A stretch of DNA of 59,156 nucleotides from Melioribacter sp. (GTDB taxonomy: Bacteria; Bacteroidota; Ignavibacteria; Ignavibacteriales; Melioribacteraceae). This document shows, piece after piece, positions 54,872 to 59,156 of the stretch (positions are counted from its first letter, which is position 1; the number at the start of each line of letters is the position of its first letter). The translations under genes were made by a program, and so were the position numbers. The DNA lies in assembly GCA_023250955.1 (NCBI GenBank), contig JAHEZQ010000018.1:1-59156 (forward strand). The letters run 5' to 3'. A model generated the notes under the pieces. The model worked only from the letters and a program-made list of their open reading frames with translations. It did no database searches and had not been told where the DNA came from.

Positions 54872-55888
54872 TTAAGATTTTGCAAGCATTTTTCCGTGGG
54901 CAATATAAACGGGATCTCCGATCATTAAAGAAGTACTCCAATCATAATCAATAGACTTCTTTTCTTTCCTCTCATCACATTTCTCATAATTGCAAAATTT
55001 ACAAACCTTTTCGTTACAATAATCCATATGTATTCTTACACTACAGTTTGGAATTACTTCCAATAATTTTTTTTCTATATAATTTTCTTCCAAATGAGAT
55101 TCCTTAATTGTAAAGAAATAGGGAAGTAAAAAGTGAAAATCAATAACAACCATGTCACCGGATTTCCAAAACCTTAAATGATGGATGTCAATCCAAAAAT
55201 CTTTACGAATATTTTTTAATGTTTCGCTAATCGTCTCCAGCATTTGTTTATCAGTTTCATTCATTAAACCGCCGATAGATTCTCGAATTAATTTATAACC
55301 TGTAACTAAAATATTGAGTGCTACTAAAATTGCAATCAATGGATCTAACAAAAGAAACCCGGTTAGTAAAACCAATATTAATCCAATAACTACTCCTATA
55401 CTTGTGTAGGAGTCGGTTAGAACATGTTTTCCATCTGCGACCAGTGTTAATGAATTTGTAGATTTTCCTTTTTTGACTAAGTAAAGTCCTAGAAAAAGAT
55501 TAATAGCCCCGGCGAAAGCAATAATTACGGTTCCTACGTCGAGACTTTTTGTGGTTACTCCATGAATCAGATCGCCGATAGCAAAATAGATAATTGTAAT
55601 AGCTGCTATGATAATTAAAAGTCCTTCTATTCCCGCAGAGAAAAACTCAACATTACCATGTCCATAAAGATGTGATTCATCTGCCGGCTTTGAACTTAAA
55701 TAAATGCTATAGAGAGCCATCGAAGTTGCTACGACATGAACCACAGATTCTGCAGCATCAGAAAAAATCGCGCTAGAACCGGTTAAGAAATAAGCAGAAA
55801 TCTTGGCAATAAACATTCCTATTCCTACAGAAAGTGAAATCCAAGCTGCTCTTTTTTTATCGCTTAAATGATGATTTGATATATCCAT
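54872..55888 (-). CDS. CDF-family cation efflux transporter with Cys-rich tail
   Basis: A 338-residue cation diffusion facilitator. ATG 55888 is preferred over TTG 55897. Six spans include SSAIFSDAAES in TM2 and ADGKHVLTDSYTS in TM5, the metal-site pair typical of Zn/Fe CDFs. HLYGHGNVEFF is the conserved H-x-x-G-H loop. The C-terminal domain ends with a Cys cluster C-x4-C-x2-C-x4-C (residues about 291-304), not usual in FieF-type exporters. Metal specificity unknown. Confidence 0.85.
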   Translation of the reverse strand: MDISNHHLSDKKRAAWISLSVGIGMFIAKISAYFLTGSSAIFSDAAESVVHVVATSMALYSIYLSSKPADESHLYGHGNVEFFSAGIEGLLIIIAAITIIYFAIGDLIHGVTTKSLDVGTVIIAFAGAINLFLGLYLVKKGKSTNSLTLVADGKHVLTDSYTSIGVVIGLILVLLTGFLLLDPLIAILVALNILVTGYKLIRESIGGLMNETDKQMLETISETLKNIRKDFWIDIHHLRFWKSGDMVVIDFHFLLPYFFTIKESHLEENYIEKKLLEVIPNCSVRIHMDYCNEKVCKFCNYEKCDERKEKKSIDYDWSTSLMIGDPVYIAHGKMLAKS

Positions 55889-56090
55889 AATCCACAATAA
55901 TTACAATTCGAAAATAAAAATTTATAAGTATGAATAGCTATGATTATTAATAAATATTTTTTTGCGGTATTCTTTAATTCATTATTTGAAATAAGAAGAA
56001 AATCATTCTCATACTTAGGAAATGAGACTGTTCCTCTTGATAAAATAACGATTAATTAAAATGATTTGATGAATCAATAAAACAAATCGA

Positions 56091-56105
56091 TGGCATATTA
56101 TATGC
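56091..56105 (+). promoter_or_regulatory. Candidate sigma-54 promoter for the redox operon
   Basis: TGGCAT-ATTAT-ATGC has the -24 GG and -12 GC exactly ten nt apart. It matches the TGGCAC-N5-TTGC consensus except at two positions. The predicted start of transcription would be near 56117, 27 nt before ATG 56144. It lies in the 255-nt divergent gap with the metal exporter (55889-56143), which is otherwise AT-rich. Confidence 0.5.
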
Positions 56106-56143
56106 GACGCTTGAAAAGTAATTAAACTAATTAAGAGAAAAAG

Positions 56144-56506
56144 ATGAACAATCATTTTATTAATGAAGCAGCAGATATAAATGTAAAAGATAAGTCCGTA
56201 AGAAATATAATAAGAGTTTGTCGCGGTACAATCTGCCATGTAAAGAATTCTGGAAATATTCTAAGAACTCTTGAAAAGGAATTAGATATAAAAGCCGGTG
56301 AGACAACAAATGATAAAATTTTTGCAATCGAAATTGTTCCATGCATAAATGCATGCAGCATCTCACCAGTAATAAGTGTAAATGATGACTATTATGGAAG
56401 GATTGATGTTAATGACATTCCGAATATTTTAAATAAATACAGAATAAAAAGAAAAAATATTAAGTATAAGACTTTTACAATCGAACAGAAAATAAATAAT
56501 AATTAG
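56144..56506 (+). CDS. NuoE C-terminal-like [2Fe-2S] thioredoxin-fold protein (HndB-like)
   Basis: A 120-residue protein equal to the C-terminal half of NuoE. The [2Fe-2S] ligands are Cys26, Cys31 (CRGTIC), Cys67 and Cys71 (CINAC). It parallels residues 80-155 of the full NuoE gene downstream, so it is a duplicated or split ferredoxin-like subunit, like HndB of hydrogenase operons. First gene of the operon. Confidence 0.82.
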   Translation: MNNHFINEAADINVKDKSVRNIIRVCRGTICHVKNSGNILRTLEKELDIKAGETTNDKIFAIEIVPCINACSISPVISVNDDYYGRIDVNDIPNILNKYRIKRKNIKYKTFTIEQKINNN

Positions 56507-56525
56507 CAATGAAGGAGAGAAAGTT

Positions 56526-56909
56526 ATGACACTTATTGTTGTTATTGATGACGATCCGGATATTCTTGATGCAAGCAGTTTAGTTTTGAAATCGAAAGGT
56601 TACAATGTGCTAACAACAACTAATCCCAATGATGGTTACAAACTTATTAAAGAAAAAAAACCAAATTTAATTATTCTAGACGTAATGATGGATGAACCTG
56701 ATGACGGATTTTTCTTAGCTCAAAAACTTAGGAAAGAAAAAATTACAACACCGATTCTAATGTATACTTCGGTCTCTAAAGCTATCGGACTGGATTTCGG
56801 AAAAAATGAAATGGTTCCTGTTGATGACTTTGTAGAAAAACCGATTTCACCTGAAGAACTTGTTGAAAAAGTAACTACATTATTGCAAAAAGCTAAGGAG
56901 AAAAAATAA
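56526..56909 (+). CDS. Receiver-only response regulator (CheY-like)
   Basis: A 127-residue single receiver domain without an output domain. The phospho-acceptor is Asp52 in LILDVMMDE, the acidic pocket is VVIDDDPD near residues 6-12, and Lys in FVEKPIS completes the site. AAGGAGAGAAAG is a strong ribosome site before ATG 56526. It sits between a NuoE-half and NuoE, in the same operon, and ends coupled to nuoE (shared stop/start at 56909). No histidine kinase is in the window. Confidence 0.9.
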   Translation: MTLIVVIDDDPDILDASSLVLKSKGYNVLTTTNPNDGYKLIKEKKPNLIILDVMMDEPDDGFFLAQKLRKEKITTPILMYTSVSKAIGLDFGKNEMVPVDDFVEKPISPEELVEKVTTLLQKAKEKK

Positions 56910-57382
56910 TGTTAGTTCTAGAAAAAAATGCTATGACAGATGAGATCGAAAGCTTTGTTGATAAATTCGGTAATGACCGATCATCTCTTTTACCAATTTT
57001 ACAGGAAATTCAGAAAAAACATAAACACATTCCGGATTATGCTCAACAAGAAATTGCCCGTCTGCTCGATATACACCCAGTTGAAGTTTACAGTGTAATT
57101 TCTTTTTACTCATTCCTAAATACAAAACCAAAAGGAAGGAATATTGTACGGTTGTGTCAAACTATAACTTGCGATTTAGCTGGGAAAAAATCAGTTGCTA
57201 ATGCAATTGAACGTGAACTAGGAATAAAATTCGGAGAAACAACCAAGGACAATAAATTTACGCTAGAGTATGTGAATTGTCTCGGAATGTGTGATCAAGG
57301 TCCGGCATTATTAATTAATGAAAGAGTTTACCCTAAAGTTAATCCGGAAAAGGCTGTTCAAATTCTGAACGAGGTAAAGTAA
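56909..57382 (+). CDS. nuoE: NuoE/HndA-like NADH:acceptor oxidoreductase subunit
   Basis: A 157-residue subunit with an N-terminal helical part (LPILQEIQKKHKHIP, VYSVISFYSFL) and a C-terminal thioredoxin fold. [2Fe-2S] ligands: Cys83, Cys88, Cys124, Cys128. In complex I, HndABCD or HoxE-type complexes it transfers electrons between NuoF and a hydrogenase or membrane arm. It overlaps nuoF by one base. Confidence 0.93.
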   Translation: MLVLEKNAMTDEIESFVDKFGNDRSSLLPILQEIQKKHKHIPDYAQQEIARLLDIHPVEVYSVISFYSFLNTKPKGRNIVRLCQTITCDLAGKKSVANAIERELGIKFGETTKDNKFTLEYVNCLGMCDQGPALLINERVYPKVNPEKAVQILNEVK

Positions 57383-58581
57383 TGGAAAAGAAAAATAGAA
57401 AAGGGGCAGTTTTATTCTCAGAATACAAAAAAGGGGAAGGCATTAAAAAAGCAATCACAGTATCACGTGAAAATATTCTTTTTGAAATACGAGAATCAAA
57501 ACTTAAAGGAAGAGGCGGTGCCGGTTTTCCAACTGCTACAAAATGGACTTTAGTTTCAGCGGCATCATCTGAAGAAAAATATGTTATATGTAATGCAGAT
57601 GAAGGGGAACCAGGAACATTTAAGGACCGTGTACTTCTTCTAGAATATCCGGAATTAGTTTTTGATGGGATGGTAATAGCAGGATATGTACTAGGTGCGA
57701 AGATTGGAATACTTTATTTGCGTGGCGAATATGAATATATGAAAAAACCACTTGAAGATTATTTGGAAAGTATGAGAAAAGATAATTTACTTGGTAAAAA
57801 TATTCTTGGCAAAAAAGGATTCGACTTTGATGTTATTATTAGAATGGGAAGTGGTGCTTACGTTTGTGGAGAAGAAACCGCATTAATTGAATCACTCGAA
57901 GGAAATAGAGGTGAGGCAAGAAACCGTCCTCCATTTCCAGTTACAACAGGTTTCTTAGGAAAACCAACAACAGTAAATAATGTCGAGACGCTTGCATCAG
58001 TTGCACACATTGTCATTAAAGGTGGTGAATGGTTTAGAAAATATGGAACTGATAAATCAACTGGTTCTAAATTACTTTCTGTTTCAGGTGATTGTGAAAA
58101 ACCGGGAGTATATGAATTACCATGGGGAACTAAAATTTCAGAACTGTTGAAATTAGTTGGTGCAAAAGATACAAAAGCTGTACAGATAGGCGGTGCTTCC
58201 GGAGTTTGTATCCCAAAATCTCAATTCGAACGTACCTTAGCTTATGAAGATCTACCAACTGGTGGTTCAATAATTATTTTCAATGAAAAGAGAAATATGC
58301 TACATGTATTAAAAAATTTTATGGAATTTTTTGTTGAAGAATCTTGCGGACAGTGTACGCCATGTAGAATTGGAAATGTAAAATTACTTGAAGGCGTTGA
58401 GATGATCGAAAAATCAAAATATACATTTTCTTATATCAATCAATTAAAAGAACTAGGACGATCAATGCAAGTTGCATCAAAATGCGGATTGGGTCAATCA
58501 AGCCCGAATTCATTTATCTCAATTTTAGAAAATTTTAAGGAAGAAGTATTCAGCAGTAACGGAGGAAATAATGGAAAGTAA
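57382..58581 (+). CDS. nuoF: NuoF/HndC-like NADH-binding flavoprotein subunit
   Basis: A 399-residue FMN- and NADH-binding subunit. Motifs: KGRGGAGFPTATKW, CNADEGEPGTFKDR, MGSGAYVCGEETALIESLEG, and the [4Fe-4S] ligands Cys322, Cys325, Cys328 and Cys368. It lacks the extra N-terminal thioredoxin and C-terminal ferredoxin domains of HydB/HndC and HoxF, so it is the core form. It overlaps the next gene by 11 nt. Confidence 0.94.
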   Translation: MEKKNRKGAVLFSEYKKGEGIKKAITVSRENILFEIRESKLKGRGGAGFPTATKWTLVSAASSEEKYVICNADEGEPGTFKDRVLLLEYPELVFDGMVIAGYVLGAKIGILYLRGEYEYMKKPLEDYLESMRKDNLLGKNILGKKGFDFDVIIRMGSGAYVCGEETALIESLEGNRGEARNRPPFPVTTGFLGKPTTVNNVETLASVAHIVIKGGEWFRKYGTDKSTGSKLLSVSGDCEKPGVYELPWGTKISELLKLVGAKDTKAVQIGGASGVCIPKSQFERTLAYEDLPTGGSIIIFNEKRNMLHVLKNFMEFFVEESCGQCTPCRIGNVKLLEGVEMIEKSKYTFSYINQLKELGRSMQVASKCGLGQSSPNSFISILENFKEEVFSSNGGNNGK

Positions 58582-59156
58582 GGATAACTTAAGGGTACCG
58601 GGTAGTCAGAAATCATTAGTGATTGAGAGACCAACTGATCTAACTACAATTGGCGGTACTGTTACTGTTGAAATCAATGAGAAGAAAATAATTGTTCCGC
58701 TTGGCACAACAATACTTGAAGCATGCAAAATGTCGGGAATCAGTATTCCAACATTATGTCATCATGAAGATTTATGTGTTGCCGGAGTTTGCAGAATATG
58801 TGTAGTTGAAGTTGAAGGTATGAGAACGCTTCAAGCATCTTGCGCTTTCCCGATTACAGCTCCGATGAAAATTAAAACTTCTACTCCGATGGTAAGAAAA
58901 GCACGCCGGCATATAATTGATCTTTTATTAAGCGAACATTTTGGAGAATGCTATTCATGTTTCAGAAATGGGAAATGTGAACTTCAAGCTCTTGCAAAAG
59001 AGTATGGTGTTGATAGTTATACATTCGGGCATCTTGATAAACCAAAATATGAAATTGATAAATCTTCTTATTCTGTAATTCGCGATATGAGTAAATGCAT
59101 TCTTTGTAAACGATGCGTACGAACTTGTATTGATCTACAGGAAGTTGGAGTACTTG
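58571..59156 (+). CDS. NuoG/HydA/HoxU/FdhA-type Fe-S subunit, N-terminal part (cut by window end)
   Basis: An open frame of 195 codons from ATG 58571 to the window end. It holds a [2Fe-2S] set (Cys63, Cys74, Cys77, Cys91), the His-ligated [4Fe-4S] motif H-x3-C-x2-C-x5-C (His123, Cys127, Cys130, Cys136) and the start of a ferredoxin pair (Cys176, 179, 182, 186). About 27 residues precede the 2Fe-2S fold. This N-terminus is shared by [FeFe] hydrogenase HydA, complex I NuoG, HoxU and NAD-formate dehydrogenase. The missing downstream part would decide which. GGAGG lies 6 nt upstream. Confidence 0.88.
   Translation, partial: MESKDNLRVPGSQKSLVIERPTDLTTIGGTVTVEINEKKIIVPLGTTILEACKMSGISIPTLCHHEDLCVAGVCRICVVEVEGMRTLQASCAFPITAPMKIKTSTPMVRKARRHIIDLLLSEHFGECYSCFRNGKCELQALAKEYGVDSYTFGHLDKPKYEIDKSSYSVIRDMSKCILCKRCVRTCIDLQEVGVL

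Overview
The window is AT-rich bacterial chromosome. Gene content and style suggest a member of the Bacteroidota/Chlorobi/Ignavibacteria lineage: loosely conserved signal peptides and lipoboxes, frequent TTG starts, DUF3788, DUF2569, DUF4395 and YdeI families, an M64 peptidase, and a full-length single-chain GcvP. That assignment is inferred from gene families alone; no rRNA is present. I saw no tRNA, rRNA, CRISPR array, transposase or integrase.

Layout. (1) 1-829: 5' part of a PrsW-type membrane protease, minus strand, cut by the window edge. (2) 927-8307: a compact fatty-acid and envelope operon, yceD-rpmF-plsX-fabH-fabD-(Cys-cluster protein)-fabG-acpP-fabF-rnc. (3) 8308-13163: accessory segment between rnc and gcvP. 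It holds a PLP-dependent cysteine-synthase-like enzyme, secreted proteins, a HigBA/RelE-like toxin-antitoxin pair, a HabA-like membrane protein and a HEPN-like protein. Four related intergenic repeats (A-D) punctuate it. (4) 13315-18669: gcvP, CoA-binding protein, Omp85-like outer-membrane protein, rsmE. (5) 18653-21808 (minus): nucleoside salvage operon cdd-tdk-nupC-punA. (6) 21946-25446 (minus): floA, a small membrane protein and a UvrD/PcrA helicase. (7) 25639-33475: a tight forward run of clpC, pterin dehydratase, pyrE, M64 peptidase and SpoIIE/RsbU phosphatase, then a PduS-like flavo-Fe-S protein and a PduT-like tandem-BMC shell protein. (8) 33483-46197 (minus): about 20 short, mostly unrecognised or accessory genes on one strand (exonuclease/phosphatase-like, DUF3788, YdeI, YCII, DUF2569, DUF4395, two ICMT-like methyltransferases, HNH nuclease, secreted RidA). 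It looks like an accumulation zone for accessory genes. (9) 46324-53449: an SDR, an ABC exporter pair, and a 1294-residue TPR plus triple CbbX/SpoVK-type AAA+ protein. (10) 53612-55888: DUF2807 lipoprotein, purE, CDF metal exporter with a Cys-rich tail. (11) 56144-end: an NADH-linked redox module (NuoE-half, CheY-like regulator, NuoE, NuoF, NuoG/HydA/HoxU-type N-terminus), preceded by a plausible sigma-54 promoter and cut by the window end.

Most noteworthy: an isolated PduS/PduT pair downstream of a SpoIIE phosphatase; the triple AAA+ protein whose third ATPase domain has lost Walker B and the arginine finger; a receiver-only regulator embedded in the hydrogenase-type operon behind a GG-N10-GC promoter; a terminator-like hairpin inside the pyrE coding sequence; and the repeat-punctuated accessory segment.
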